Shown here: positions 28,058 through 37,013 of the stretch, in pieces
How positions within the stretch are numbered: the first letter of the stretch is position 1
Layout: every line of letters starts with the position of its first letter
NCBI GenBank assembly: GCA_963800235.1
Contig: CAWDAD010000001.1
Location: forward strand, 1,116,001 to 1,180,000
Source of the DNA: CAVVNP01 sp963800235
Lineage (GTDB): Bacteria > Actinomycetota > Acidimicrobiia > Acidimicrobiales > Iamiaceae
DNA: 64,000 bases
Direction of reading: 5' to 3'
Notes under the pieces: generated by a model
The model's input: only the letters and a program-made list of their open reading frames with translations
What the model was told of the DNA's origin: nothing
Databases searched by the model: none
Made by a program: the position numbers and the translations under genes

Positions 28058-28297
28058 TCAGCTCTCCTCGTGGGTCAGCGACAGGCCCTCGGACTCGGCC
28101 TTGGCCAGCAACCGCTCGTGCTCGGCGTCGTCGACCTCCTCGGCCTCGTCCGGCAGCATGATCGGGATGTCGTCGTGGATGGCGTACTTGCGCTTGAGCC
28201 TCGGGTTGTAGAGGCACTGCTCGCCTTCGAAGTAGTAGAGCGGGCCCTTGTCGACCGGGCAGGCGATGATGTCGAGCAGCAGGGGGTCGAGCGCCAT
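28058..28297 (-). CDS. Trm112/YcaR-family small zinc-ribbon-like protein
   Basis: 79 residues. It begins LDPLLLDIIACPVDKGPLYY, with the Cys-Pro of Trm112 proteins, and continues YAIHDDIPIMLPDEA, the signature C-terminal half. Only one further Cys (GEQC) is present, so the zinc site is reduced. Eukaryotic Trm112 activates methyltransferases; the role of the short bacterial form is unsettled. In actinobacteria the gene sits between phosphomannomutase and the SIS isomerase exactly as here. Confidence 0.9.
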   Translation of the reverse strand: MALDPLLLDIIACPVDKGPLYYFEGEQCLYNPRLKRKYAIHDDIPIMLPDEAEEVDDAEHERLLAKAESEGLSLTHEES

Positions 28298-28338
28298 GGT
28301 CGTGCTCCTTGACGGTGCGGGATCGGGTGCGGGTCGCC

Positions 28339-29712
28339 TCAGCCGCCGGTGACCAGCCCGAGCACCTCGGCGGTGCGAGCCTCGCACGCCTCGGGGGTCG
28401 GGGCCTCCAGGTTCAGCCGGAGCAGCGGTTCGGTGTTGGACGGGCGGAGGTTGAACCACCAGGACCCGAGGTCGACGGTCAGCCCGTCGAGGCGGTCGTG
28501 CTCGGCATCGGGGTAGGCGGCGGCGACGCGCTCGATGACGGCGCGGGGGTCGTCGACCTCGGTGTTGATCTCGCCCGAGTCGGCGTAGCGCTCGAACGGG
28601 GCGCGCAGCTCCGAGAGCGGCAGCCCGCTGCGGCTCATCTCCTCGAGCACGTGCAGGGCGGCGATGGTCCCCGAGTCGGCCCGGTAGTTCTTGCGGAAGT
28701 AGTAGTGGGCCGAGTGCTCGCCACCGAAGGCGGCACCGGTCTCGGCCATGACCGCCTTGATGAAGCTGTGGCCGACCTTGGTCCGAACCGGGGTGCCGCC
28801 CCGCTCGGCCACCACCTCGGGCACCGCCTTCGAGCAGATGCAGTTGTAGAGGATGGTGGCGCCGGGCTCGCGCTCGAGCACCACGCTCGCCACCAGGGCG
28901 GTGGTGGTCGAGCCCGACAGGCCCCGGCCCTGCTCGTCGACCACGAAGACCCGGTCGGCGTCGCCGTCGAAGGCGAGCCCGATGTCGGCGCCGACCTCGA
29001 CGACCCGGCGGCGCAGGTCGGCCTGGTTCTCGGGCTGGATGGGGTCGGCGGGATGGTTCGGGAAGGTGCCGTCGAGCTCGGCGTACATGACCTCGAGGTC
29101 GAACGGCAGGCCCTCGAACACCGCCGGGACGACGAGCCCGCCCATGCCGTTGGCCGTGTCGGCCACCACCTTCAGCGGCTTCAGGATCGACGTGTCGACG
29201 AAGGAGTGGACGTGGGCGGCGAACTCGGCGAGCACGCTGCGCTCGGAGAACGATCCGGGCTCGGTGGTGGCCGGCGGCACGCCCTGTTCGACCATGGCCC
29301 GGATGCGGTCGAGGCCGGTGTCCTGGCCGACGGGTCGGGCGCCGGCCAGGCAGAACTTGATGCCGTTGTACTGCGCCGGGTTGTGGGAGGCGGTGAACAT
29401 GGCCCCGGCGGCGTCGAGGCTGCCGGCGGCGAAGTAGAGGAGGTCGGTCGACGCCAGCCCGAGGTCGATCACGTCGACGCCCTGGGACTGCACGCCTTCG
29501 CTGAACGCACCGGCCAGCTCGACCCCCGACGGGCGCATGTCGCGGGCGACCAGCACCCGCGGCGGTGGACCGCCCTCGCCGTCCGCCGACTGCTCGTCGC
29601 GGACGAAGCGGGCGAAGGCGGCGCCGATGGTGCGGCACAGGTCGGCGTCGATCTGCTCGGGGTAGGTGCCCCGGACGTCGTAGGCCTTGAACACCGCGTC
29701 GAGGGCAGTCAT
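28339..29712 (-). CDS. manB: Phosphomannomutase/phosphoglucomutase
   Basis: 457 residues of the alpha-D-phosphohexomutase family. The phosphoserine loop is TASHNPAQYNGIKF, the metal-binding loop is FDGDADRVFVVDE, the sugar-binding loop is GGEHSAHYYFR and the phosphate-binding loop is RPSNTEPLLRL. It starts ALDAVFKAYDVRGTYPEQID. It converts mannose-6-P to mannose-1-P for GDP-mannose synthesis. The neighbourhood (DUF3499, Trm112, SIS isomerase) favours phosphomannomutase over phosphoglucomutase. A -10-like TAGGGT lies 9 nt upstream, so it may also be transcribed separately from the genes before it. Confidence 0.93.
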   Translation of the reverse strand: MTALDAVFKAYDVRGTYPEQIDADLCRTIGAAFARFVRDEQSADGEGGPPPRVLVARDMRPSGVELAGAFSEGVQSQGVDVIDLGLASTDLLYFAAGSLDAAGAMFTASHNPAQYNGIKFCLAGARPVGQDTGLDRIRAMVEQGVPPATTEPGSFSERSVLAEFAAHVHSFVDTSILKPLKVVADTANGMGGLVVPAVFEGLPFDLEVMYAELDGTFPNHPADPIQPENQADLRRRVVEVGADIGLAFDGDADRVFVVDEQGRGLSGSTTTALVASVVLEREPGATILYNCICSKAVPEVVAERGGTPVRTKVGHSFIKAVMAETGAAFGGEHSAHYYFRKNYRADSGTIAALHVLEEMSRSGLPLSELRAPFERYADSGEINTEVDDPRAVIERVAAAYPDAEHDRLDGLTVDLGSWWFNLRPSNTEPLLRLNLEAPTPEACEARTAEVLGLVTGG

Positions 29713-29719
29713 GGGCGGC

Positions 29720-30931
29720 TCACCCTAGTGGCCGCATCCCTGCCGGCTGCGAGCCTGCAGGGGCGTCGGGACCGGTCGGATCGAGGTACCGGCCCTGGGC
29801 CGCGCCCCGCCGGATCCGGACCAGGTCGCGCACCAGCCCCAGCCCATCGCGCCCGACCCGGACGGTGGTCCGCGACGAGTTCACGACCTCGACGGGCACC
29901 TCGACCAGCGACAGCCGCCAGCGCTCCACCAGGTGGAAGAGCTCGACGTCGATGGCGAAGCCGTCGATGCAGGTGGCGGCGAAGAGCCGCCGCCCGACCT
30001 CGCCCTCGAAGGCCTTGATGCCGCACTGGGTGTCCCGGTGGCGCCCGAGCAGCACCGCGTAGGTGGCCAGGTTGATGGCCCGGCCGCCGACCTCCCGCAG
30101 CCGGCCGGCCTGGACCAGCGTGGTGGTCTGGGTGTGCTTGCGGCTGCCGACGGCGACGTCCCACCCGCCCTCGACCTCGGCCAGCAACTCGACCAGCGAC
30201 GCCGGCGGGTAGGCGAGGTCGGCGTCGACGAAGGCCACCGTGCTCCCCCGCGACGCCAGCACGCCCCGGCGCAGCGCCGCGCCCTTGCCCCGGTTGCGGG
30301 GCTCGCGCAGCACCTGGTCGGCGCCGGCGTCCCAGGCCTCCTGGGCGGTGCCGTCCGAGGAGCCGTCGTCGACCACGATGACCTCCAGGCCGCCGTCGCG
30401 GTCGACCTCGGCCAGCTCGGTGCGCAGGCGCGCGACGGTCCCGGCGATGCGGTCGGCCTCGCGGTAGGCGGGGACGACCACGCTGAGGCGGAACGCCCCG
30501 CCGGAGCGGGGTCGGTCGGGGTCGCGCTCGGCCAGGTCCCGCTGGACGTCACCGGCCAGCACCGTGCGGTAGGCGAGGGCCCGGAACCCGGCGGCGGCCA
30601 CCAGGGCCGGGAGCTTCACCCCCAGCAGGCCGCCGAGCCCCCGCCCGGACGCCCGGCGCGACGTGGCGGCGACCACCGCCACGTCGATGGCACCCGCCAC
30701 GGCCGCCACCGCCACGTAGGCGCCGGGCAGCTCGACCCAACGCGCGTAGGGGCTGTCGCCGAAGGTGATCTCGCGGTGCAGCGGGTACGAGACGACCGAG
30801 GCGCCGAGGATCGCTCCGGCATCGGCGGCGGGCAGGGGCAGCCCGGCGGCTCGAAGCGCCACCAGCAGGCCGACGTCGACCGCGGTGACCGCCGCGCCGA
30901 CCCCGGCGAAGCGTCGCAGACCGCTGATCAC
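29720..30931 (-). CDS. GtrA-like membrane domain fused to a dolichyl-phosphate-glucose-type GT2
   Basis: 403 residues. The first about 125 contain four hydrophobic segments with the GtrA pattern (GVGAAVTAVDVGLLVALRAA, then YPLHREITF). Residues about 148-370 are a GT2: LSVVVPAYREADRI, VIVVDDGSSDGT, the DxD-like FVDADLAYPP and DTQCGIKAFEG, the signature of dolichyl/polyprenyl-phosphate glucosyl- or mannosyltransferases. It would charge a lipid phosphate with a hexose and flip it. The GtrA domain is N-terminal here, whereas fusions more often place it at the C-terminus. Its start overlaps the upstream stop (ATGA). Confidence 0.88.
   Translation of the reverse strand: MISGLRRFAGVGAAVTAVDVGLLVALRAAGLPLPAADAGAILGASVVSYPLHREITFGDSPYARWVELPGAYVAVAAVAGAIDVAVVAATSRRASGRGLGGLLGVKLPALVAAAGFRALAYRTVLAGDVQRDLAERDPDRPRSGGAFRLSVVVPAYREADRIAGTVARLRTELAEVDRDGGLEVIVVDDGSSDGTAQEAWDAGADQVLREPRNRGKGAALRRGVLASRGSTVAFVDADLAYPPASLVELLAEVEGGWDVAVGSRKHTQTTTLVQAGRLREVGGRAINLATYAVLLGRHRDTQCGIKAFEGEVGRRLFAATCIDGFAIDVELFHLVERWRLSLVEVPVEVVNSSRTTVRVGRDGLGLVRDLVRIRRGAAQGRYLDPTGPDAPAGSQPAGMRPLG
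29722..29727 (-). promoter_or_regulatory. -10-like box TAGGGT upstream of manB
   Basis: TAGGGT on the minus strand lies 9 nt before the manB ATG, inside the end of the upstream gene. It would be an internal operon promoter. Confidence 0.35.
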
Positions 30932-33699
30932 GCCGGCGGCGGCTCGGCGCCCTCGACGTCCGATCCGCCGGGATCGGCACCGGCCAGCAGCCCGGTGCGG
31001 CGAGGGGCGGGCATCTCCACCGGCGGTCGCCGGTTCAGCCAGACCGCGGCGGCGATGCCGAGCAGGGTGAGCAGGATGGCCAGCCAGTCACCGGTGGTGC
31101 GGCCGTAGCTGAGCGAGACGTGGCGGCTGGTGGGCACGACCACCAGCAGGTTGGGGGAGACCCGGTGCACGCCCGAGGCACCCGAGACCTTCCAGTTCGG
31201 GAAGGCGGAGATCTTCACCAGCACCGGGGAGCCGACCCGGTCGACGTCGAAGGAGATGCCCTCCCGACGCATCACCACGTGGCTCACCGTCGCCGGGTGG
31301 GCGACGGCCTTGCGGGGGATCTGCGGGAGCTGGACGTACTCGGTGATCTTCGGGTCCACCCCGTCGACCGGCTGGGGGTCCAGCTTGTTGACCTCGATGC
31401 GGGGCCAGTCCTTCGGGCCGTCGACGGCCAGCGGCACGTCCCAGAGCTTCGGGTCGAGGTACCAGGTCATGGCCGGCGGCAGCCACGAGCGCTGGGCGTC
31501 GTCGACGTTGGTCATCACCGCGGGCTCGTACCGCAGCGGGGTGACCAGCTCGCTGTCGGCGACGCGGTAGATGTGCCACGGGCCGGACCGGGCGACGGGT
31601 GTCAGGGCGGGCTGGGTGTCGGCCAGCGCGACGGTCGTCGGGGTGTCGGCCATGAAGTACTTCACGCCGAGCAGCTGCAGGTGCCGGACCCCGAGGGGCA
31701 CGTTCAGGGTCGAGTAGGGCATGTCGCGCTGGGTGCACGAGCAGCTGGCCGACAGCTCGCCCTGGTTGATGAAGTGGAACGGCGTGGTGGCCGACGACTC
31801 GAAGTAGAGGCCCTCCATCGAGCCGATGCACTCGTCGGTGAAGTACGGCAGCATCATCAGCGCCATCGGCGTGCCGTAGCTGCCCTCGCGGTTGCCGTCG
31901 TACTCCCACATGGCCCGTCCGCAGCCGTTGCCGTCGGCGGCGTCGCGGCCGAGCCGGCGCATGGTGTCGACCAGCGCGAAGTACTCCTTGGTGCCGCCGG
32001 CGCAGTCCTGGACCCCGGGGATCTGGCGGCAGTCCGGCGGGGCCGACGCCGCCAGGGCGGGCTGCGGGTCCTTGTGCTCGAGCCCGCTGAAGTTGCCCTG
32101 GGCCCACGCCGACACCGGGTTGACCCGGACCCCCCAGGGCAGCTTCCCGAGCGGCACCAGCACCGCGACGATGACGACCCCGGCCATGACCGGGGTGCTG
32201 ACCCAGTTGAGCGGTCTGAACTGGCCCGGACGCCGCTGCACCAGATCGGCGATGGTGACGGCCAGGCAGTAGGCCACCTCGCCGACGGCGATGGCGGCCA
32301 GGAAGTAGAAGCAGAGGTAGAGGAACGGCAGCAGCCGGGCGTTCCACAGCTGGGTGTTGGGCAGCACCACGAACAGCGTCCCGAGCACGAACGCCGAGAT
32401 GGCGAGCACCCAGCCCGCCCGCCGCAGCTGGACGATCGACACCACCAGGCCGGCGATGGCGAGGACCACCACCCACCGCATCGACGGCGGCGACAGGTAG
32501 TACCAGCGGCCGTAGTAGTCGGCGCCGTTGCTCACCTTGTGGGTGAACCACTCGCCGTACTTGGCCGCCACGTCGGCCGGCAGGATGGGCAGCTTCTCCC
32601 AGCCCATGTCGTTCGTGTACGCCCGCTTCAGCACGAACGGCAGCAGCCAGAAGGCGCCGACCAGCCCGCCGAGGGGCAGGGCGGCCACGAACCACCGCAC
32701 CCGGGCGCGGGCCGGCTGCACCAGCAGGATGATCACCGTCACCATCAGCACGAAGAAGCACGGCAGCAGGTGGCAGAGGGCCGTGGCGGCCAGCAGCACG
32801 GCGGCCAGCACCCGGTGCCGGCCGGTGCGCATGCCCCGCAGGACGACGCCCAGGTAGACGACGCCGAGGGTCAGGGCGATCGAGAACGAGTACTCCCCCG
32901 CCATGGTCGACGCGAAGTTGCCGCCGACGATGTTGCCGGTGCCGTTGTAGACGGGCTGGCGGTTGAAGATGTAGAGCAGCGACGCCGCCGCCAGCAGCGG
33001 CGGGGTCGGGAACGGCAGGTCGGCGAGCTTGCCGAACAGCCAGGCGGCCGCCGGGAGGGCGACCAGCCCCGCGACGGTGATCATCTTGAACGAGATGTTG
33101 TACGGGACCGGCACCGACAGGACGACGATGGCGGCGCCGACCGCGACCAGCCACCAGCGGTAGGGGAAGAGCCGCTCCCGCAGCACGCCGCTGCCCATGA
33201 CGCCGAAGCCCGCCAGCGCGGCCAGCCCACCGCCGATCAGGCTGTGGAACCCCGTGGCCAGCACCACCACGCCCAGCGCCGGGAGGACCATGTAGAACTG
33301 GTAGAGGGGGAACCCGTCGAACCAGGCCGGCGTCCATCCCGTGAGCCGGCCGGTCGGCAGCAGGTGGTCCATGAGGTACTTCGGGCCGTAGACGTGCGAC
33401 CCCATGTCGCCGCCGGTCGGGGTGGTGTTCTGCAGGATCAGCTCGGGGTGGGCCACCACCAGCACGACGACCATGCAGGCCACCACCACCGCGGCGGTGA
33501 TCCAGCCCTCGACCGGGATGGCGGCCATCCGGTCGAGCAGCCGCCCGAACCGCGGCCCCGGGGGCACCCAGTCGCCGCCCCCGCCGGCCACGTGCCGGGG
33601 GGCCGGGCGGCCGTCCGAGCGCGGCTCGTCGGTCCCGCCGGCACCCTCGGGCGGCTCGTCGGCGACCGTCGCCTCGTCGGGAGGCAGCGTGGTCGACAC
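30928..33699 (-). CDS. Large polytopic membrane protein, PTPS-related (GT-C-like)
   Basis: 923 residues. A Pro/Glu-rich start is followed by about twelve TM segments up to residue about 520 and then a large extracytoplasmic domain, with one more TM near the C-terminus. The first loop (PTGGDMGSHVYGPKYLMDHL, then GRLTGWTPAWFDGFPLYQFY) is the signature of the '6-pyruvoyl-tetrahydropterin synthase-related' membrane family (PF10131). Despite the name, the fold resembles GT-C glycosyltransferases using lipid-linked sugars. The next gene probably makes such a donor. It starts 2 bp after the CPBP gene. Confidence 0.85.
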   Translation of the reverse strand: MSTTLPPDEATVADEPPEGAGGTDEPRSDGRPAPRHVAGGGGDWVPPGPRFGRLLDRMAAIPVEGWITAAVVVACMVVVLVVAHPELILQNTTPTGGDMGSHVYGPKYLMDHLLPTGRLTGWTPAWFDGFPLYQFYMVLPALGVVVLATGFHSLIGGGLAALAGFGVMGSGVLRERLFPYRWWLVAVGAAIVVLSVPVPYNISFKMITVAGLVALPAAAWLFGKLADLPFPTPPLLAAASLLYIFNRQPVYNGTGNIVGGNFASTMAGEYSFSIALTLGVVYLGVVLRGMRTGRHRVLAAVLLAATALCHLLPCFFVLMVTVIILLVQPARARVRWFVAALPLGGLVGAFWLLPFVLKRAYTNDMGWEKLPILPADVAAKYGEWFTHKVSNGADYYGRWYYLSPPSMRWVVVLAIAGLVVSIVQLRRAGWVLAISAFVLGTLFVVLPNTQLWNARLLPFLYLCFYFLAAIAVGEVAYCLAVTIADLVQRRPGQFRPLNWVSTPVMAGVVIVAVLVPLGKLPWGVRVNPVSAWAQGNFSGLEHKDPQPALAASAPPDCRQIPGVQDCAGGTKEYFALVDTMRRLGRDAADGNGCGRAMWEYDGNREGSYGTPMALMMLPYFTDECIGSMEGLYFESSATTPFHFINQGELSASCSCTQRDMPYSTLNVPLGVRHLQLLGVKYFMADTPTTVALADTQPALTPVARSGPWHIYRVADSELVTPLRYEPAVMTNVDDAQRSWLPPAMTWYLDPKLWDVPLAVDGPKDWPRIEVNKLDPQPVDGVDPKITEYVQLPQIPRKAVAHPATVSHVVMRREGISFDVDRVGSPVLVKISAFPNWKVSGASGVHRVSPNLLVVVPTSRHVSLSYGRTTGDWLAILLTLLGIAAAVWLNRRPPVEMPAPRRTGLLAGADPGGSDVEGAEPPPA

Positions 33700-33700
33700 G

Positions 33701-34468
33701 TCAGCGGGTGGCCAGCAGCGACACGACCGCCAGCGTGTTGAACGTCATGTGGGCGACGATGCCCGGGCCGAGGCGGTCCGTGCGCCAGGCCAGGTAGGCG
33801 AGCACCATGCCGAAGCCGGCGAGGGCGGGGAGCTGGAGCAGCTCGAAGTGGGTGGCGCCGAAGACCAGGCCCGACAGCCCGATGCCCCAGGCCGGGCCGA
33901 GCCGCTTCTCGATCGAGCGCAGCACCAGCCCCCGGAAGAACAGCTCCTCGACGATGGGCGCGGCGATGGCGACCACGAGGATCAGGAGCACCACGCCGAG
34001 GGGGTCGGTGGCCCGGTCGGTGAGGCTCTTGGCGACCGAGTTCAGGTCCTTGGTCGACTTGTCGAGCAGGTGCAGCATCGGCAGCGACAGCAGCGGCACC
34101 AGCAGGAACTGCGAGAGCAGGCCGACCACGATCCCCACCGGGACGTCGACGCCCTGCAGGCGCAGGCGGAAGTCCTGGACCACGCCACGCCCCTTGGTGC
34201 GCGCCGCCCAGACGGGCACCCCGGCGTAGCCCAGCCAGAGCGGGATCTGCAGCACCGCGAGCAGGGCCAGGGGAAGGGTGGCGGTGGAGTCGCCGGCGTG
34301 CCCCGTGGCCGACAGGACGATCGCCCCGATCACGGCGGCCGCCGCGTTGGCCACGACCCACCCGAGCACCGCGTCGCCCATGCCCCACCGCACCGCCGGA
34401 GCGGCGGGCGGGCGCGCTCGGCTGGGCGGAGGGGGCGGGGCCGGGGGCAGCGCCGGGGTGGAGGTCAC
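33701..34468 (-). CDS. CPBP-family intramembrane glutamic protease
   Basis: 255 residues from the GTG at 34468. Motif 1 is EELFFRGLVLRSIEKRL (EExxxR), motif 2 is GLVFGATHF with His, and motif 3 is GIVAHMTFNTLAV (HxxxN), all in TM segments, as in Rce1/Abi proteases. These cleave membrane proteins or bacteriocin-related peptides; the substrate is unknown. The upstream in-frame ATG at 34528 lies above a -10-like box (34510-34515) and would not be transcribed from it, so GTG is chosen. This GTG overlaps the stop of an 11-codon leader ORF. Confidence 0.85.
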   Translation of the reverse strand: MTSTPALPPAPPPPPSRARPPAAPAVRWGMGDAVLGWVVANAAAAVIGAIVLSATGHAGDSTATLPLALLAVLQIPLWLGYAGVPVWAARTKGRGVVQDFRLRLQGVDVPVGIVVGLLSQFLLVPLLSLPMLHLLDKSTKDLNSVAKSLTDRATDPLGVVLLILVVAIAAPIVEELFFRGLVLRSIEKRLGPAWGIGLSGLVFGATHFELLQLPALAGFGMVLAYLAWRTDRLGPGIVAHMTFNTLAVVSLLATR

Positions 34469-34500
34469 GGCTCGGATCGAGCTCGCACGTCGCGGATCAT
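34465..34500 (-). CDS. 11-codon leader ORF translationally coupled to the CPBP protease
   Basis: ATG at 34500 opens MIRDVRARSEP and stops at TGA, whose bases overlap the CPBP GTG (GTGA). The ATG is 9 nt downstream of TAGCGT, so it would be translated from a nearly leaderless message. Arg-rich (3 of 11). It may simply deliver ribosomes to the CPBP start, or act as an attenuating leader peptide. Confidence 0.4.
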   Translation of the reverse strand: MIRDVRARSEP

Positions 34501-34509
34501 GGCGGGCCA

Positions 34510-34515
34510 ACGCTA
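34510..34515 (-). promoter_or_regulatory. -10-like box TAGCGT for the leader ORF and CPBP operon
   Basis: TAGCGT on the minus strand, 9 nt upstream of the leader ORF ATG at 34500. Confidence 0.45.
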
Positions 34516-34558
34516 CCGGTGGCGCCATGGCGGAAGCCCGGCAGGCGGGACCCCCTGA

Positions 34559-34792
34559 TCAGCTGGCCAGCGGTGTGCCGAAGAGGGGCAGCGGGGTCAC
34601 CGACCGGCGGTCGAGCAGGTCCCAGCCCTTGGGCACCGACAGGGAGTCGGCGTGGTGGTCGCAGAGGTCGTGGGTCATGGGGTGGGCCTCGGCGGCCAGG
34701 GTCTCGAGCCACACCGTGAGCTCGCCGTAGTCGTAGGACAGGGTGCTCGATGCCAGGCCGTGGCAGCCGGGGCGGGCGCAGTGGCGGCTCAT
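34559..34792 (-). CDS. DUF3499 family protein
   Basis: 77 residues. It begins MSRHCARPGCHGLASSTLSY, with a CxxxxC pair, and later LCDHHADSLSVPKGW, a Cys/His pair plus the conserved 'PKGW' of DUF3499. The four ligands suggest a small zinc-binding fold. The family occurs throughout Actinomycetota beside phosphomannomutase and DUF5719 genes, but its function is unknown. The ATG lies 7 nt downstream of TACGCT. Confidence 0.9.
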   Translation of the reverse strand: MSRHCARPGCHGLASSTLSYDYGELTVWLETLAAEAHPMTHDLCDHHADSLSVPKGWDLLDRRSVTPLPLFGTPLAS

Positions 34793-34799
34793 GCGGCGC

Positions 34800-34805
34800 A
34801 GCGTA
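34800..34805 (-). promoter_or_regulatory. -10-like box TACGCT, leaderless start of DUF3499
   Basis: TACGCT on the minus strand is 7 nt upstream of the ATG at 34792. Confidence 0.45.
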
Positions 34806-34914
34806 GGGCCCGTCGGAGCCGGCCCCGTGGACCCGCGTCCACGCCCGCGCGGCCCGCCCGGGCGGCGCCGCGTCGAAGGTGGCGAGGGGACGTCAGCTGC
34901 GGAGAACTGGCCTC

Positions 34915-34920
34915 TAGCAT
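34915..34920 (+). promoter_or_regulatory. -10-like box TAGCAT, leaderless start of ftsH
   Basis: TAGCAT ends 6 nt before the ftsH ATG at 34927. There is no ribosome binding site in between. Confidence 0.55.
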
Positions 34921-34926
34921 GACGAC

Positions 34927-36999
34927 ATGGAACCGCAAGGTCCCCCGCCGCCTCCGCCCCCGCCGCCCCCTCCGGGCCGCGGCCAGGGCCAGCGGCCGAC
35001 CCCGCCCGGGAACTGGGGTCCCAACCGACCGGAGGACAACCGGGGCCCCGGCTCCCGCGGCTCCTCCGAACCGCCGTGGTCGCGATGGATGGTGTGGGGC
35101 CTGCTGGCGGTCGTCGTGGTCATCGTCATGTTCTCGCTGCTGACCCCCCACGACAGCGGCACCAAGATCGACTTCGGGCAGTTCCGCAGCGACGTGCAGG
35201 CCGGTCACGTCCAGAAGGCGACCTACAACAACACCAACGGCAGCATCAGCGGCACCTACAAGTCGAGCTACAAGAGCGGCACCGACTTCTCGACCACCGG
35301 TCCCGTCCCGCTCTCCGACAACGACCGGTCGCTGCTCGACAAGCAGCTCGGCGACAACATGAAGTTCGAGACGCCGCAGTCGAGCTGGCTCACGTCGTTG
35401 CTGCCGCTCCTGATCCCCACCGTGCTCATCGTCGGCTTCATCATCTTCATGCAGCGGCGGGCCCAAGGGCAGATGAACGGGATCATGTCCATCGGGCGGT
35501 CCAAGGCGAAGACCTACTCGACCGAGCGGCCCGGCACGACCTTCAGCGACGTGGCCGGCTACGCCGGGGTCAAGCAGGAGATCCGCGAGGTCGTCGACTT
35601 CCTGAAGTTCCCCGAGAAGTTCGGCCAGATCGGCGCGCGCATCCCCAAGGGCGTGCTGCTCGTCGGCCCCCCCGGCACGGGCAAGACCCTGATCGCCCGG
35701 GCGGTGGCGGGCGAGGCGGGGGTGCCGTTCCTGTCGGTCACCGGCTCGGACTTCATGGAGATGTTCGTCGGCGTCGGCGCCAGCCGGGTGCGCGACCTGT
35801 TCCAGACCGCCCGCAAGCTCGGCAAGGCCATCATCTTCGTCGACGAGATCGATTCGATCGGCCGCAAGCGCGGGGCCGGTCTCGGCGGCGGCCACGACGA
35901 GCGGGAGCAGACCCTCAACCAGATGCTGTCGGAGATGGACGGGTTCGAGGCCACCGAGGGCATCGTGATGATGGCGGCGACCAACCGCCCCGACATCCTC
36001 GACCCGGCCCTGCTGCGACCCGGTCGGTTCGACCGCCAGGTCGTCGTGCCGCTGCCCGAGTTCGAGGAGCGCAAGTCGATCCTCGCGGTCCACTGCAAGG
36101 GCAAGCACGTCGCCCCCGACGTCGACCTCGGCATCGTCGCCCGGGGCTGCCCCGGCATGAGCGGCGCCGATCTGGCCAACCTGGTCAACGAGGCCGCGCT
36201 GCACGCCGTGCGCGAGGGCGCCACCGAGATCTCCCTGCAGCACTTCGAGTTCGCCCGCGACCGCATCCTCATGGGCCAGGCCCGCGAGTCGATGGCCCTC
36301 TCCCCCGAGGAGAAGGAGACCACCGCCTACCACGAGGCCGGCCACGCCGTCTGCGCCGCGGTGCTGCCCAACGGCGACCCGGTGCACAAGGTCACGATCA
36401 TCCCCCGCGGCATGGCCCTGGGCGTGACCCAGACGGTGCCGGCCGAGGACCGCCACTCCTACAGCAAGGACATGCTGATGGACTCGCTGGTGATGATGAT
36501 GGGCGGGCGGGTCGCCGAGGACCTCGTCTTCGGCCACCTCACGAGCGGCGCGGCCAACGATCTGCAGAAGGCGACCGAGCGGGCCCGGGCCATGGTCCGC
36601 GAGCTCGGCATGAGCGAGCGCATCGGCCCCCGGGCGTGGGGCCAGTCAAGCCAGGTGTTCCTCGGCGACGACCTCATGCAGCACGGCAGCGACTACAGCG
36701 ACGAGGTCGCCCGCACCATCGACGAGGAGGTCGACGGGCTGCTGCGCTCGGCCGAGCAGCAGTGCCGGGAGGTGCTGAGCGAGAACCGCAACGGGCTCGA
36801 CCTCATCGCCCGCCAGCTGCTCGAGCACGAGACCATCGACGGTGCGGAGGTCACCCGGCTCATCGAGGTCGGCCGGTCCCAGGGGCCGGGGTCGGGCCAC
36901 CAGGCCGACGGCGACGACCGCAGCGGCTCAGCGGTGCACGACGACGAGGTGTCCGGCCAGCCCTACGACGTCCACCAGCGCAACCGCCACCCGGACTGA
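34927..36999 (+). CDS. ftsH: ATP-dependent membrane zinc metalloprotease FtsH
   Basis: 690 residues. A Pro-rich cytoplasmic start (PPPPPPPPPPGRGQGQRP) precedes TM1 (about 53-75), an extracytoplasmic domain, TM2 (about 155-175), then the AAA+ domain. Walker A is VGPPGTGKT, Walker B is IIFVDEIDSIG and the second region of homology is ATNRPDILDPALLRPGRFDR. The zinc site is YHEAGHAV (HExxH). It extracts and degrades membrane and regulatory proteins. The start is fixed by a -10-like box immediately upstream. The Pro-rich tail before TM1 is long compared with E. coli FtsH. Confidence 0.97.
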   Translation: MEPQGPPPPPPPPPPPGRGQGQRPTPPGNWGPNRPEDNRGPGSRGSSEPPWSRWMVWGLLAVVVVIVMFSLLTPHDSGTKIDFGQFRSDVQAGHVQKATYNNTNGSISGTYKSSYKSGTDFSTTGPVPLSDNDRSLLDKQLGDNMKFETPQSSWLTSLLPLLIPTVLIVGFIIFMQRRAQGQMNGIMSIGRSKAKTYSTERPGTTFSDVAGYAGVKQEIREVVDFLKFPEKFGQIGARIPKGVLLVGPPGTGKTLIARAVAGEAGVPFLSVTGSDFMEMFVGVGASRVRDLFQTARKLGKAIIFVDEIDSIGRKRGAGLGGGHDEREQTLNQMLSEMDGFEATEGIVMMAATNRPDILDPALLRPGRFDRQVVVPLPEFEERKSILAVHCKGKHVAPDVDLGIVARGCPGMSGADLANLVNEAALHAVREGATEISLQHFEFARDRILMGQARESMALSPEEKETTAYHEAGHAVCAAVLPNGDPVHKVTIIPRGMALGVTQTVPAEDRHSYSKDMLMDSLVMMMGGRVAEDLVFGHLTSGAANDLQKATERARAMVRELGMSERIGPRAWGQSSQVFLGDDLMQHGSDYSDEVARTIDEEVDGLLRSAEQQCREVLSENRNGLDLIARQLLEHETIDGAEVTRLIEVGRSQGPGSGHQADGDDRSGSAVHDDEVSGQPYDVHQRNRHPD

Positions 37000-37013
37000 G
37001 CCCCTCGACCGGT

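Noticed and set aside
31120..33741. 873-codon plus-strand frame
   Set aside because: Antisense of the PTPS-related membrane protein; His/Arg/Gln/Gly-rich shadow typical of GC-rich DNA.
34469..34528. Longer N-terminus of the CPBP protease from ATG 34528
   Set aside because: It lies upstream of the -10-like box and the extra residues are not hydrophobic or family-like.
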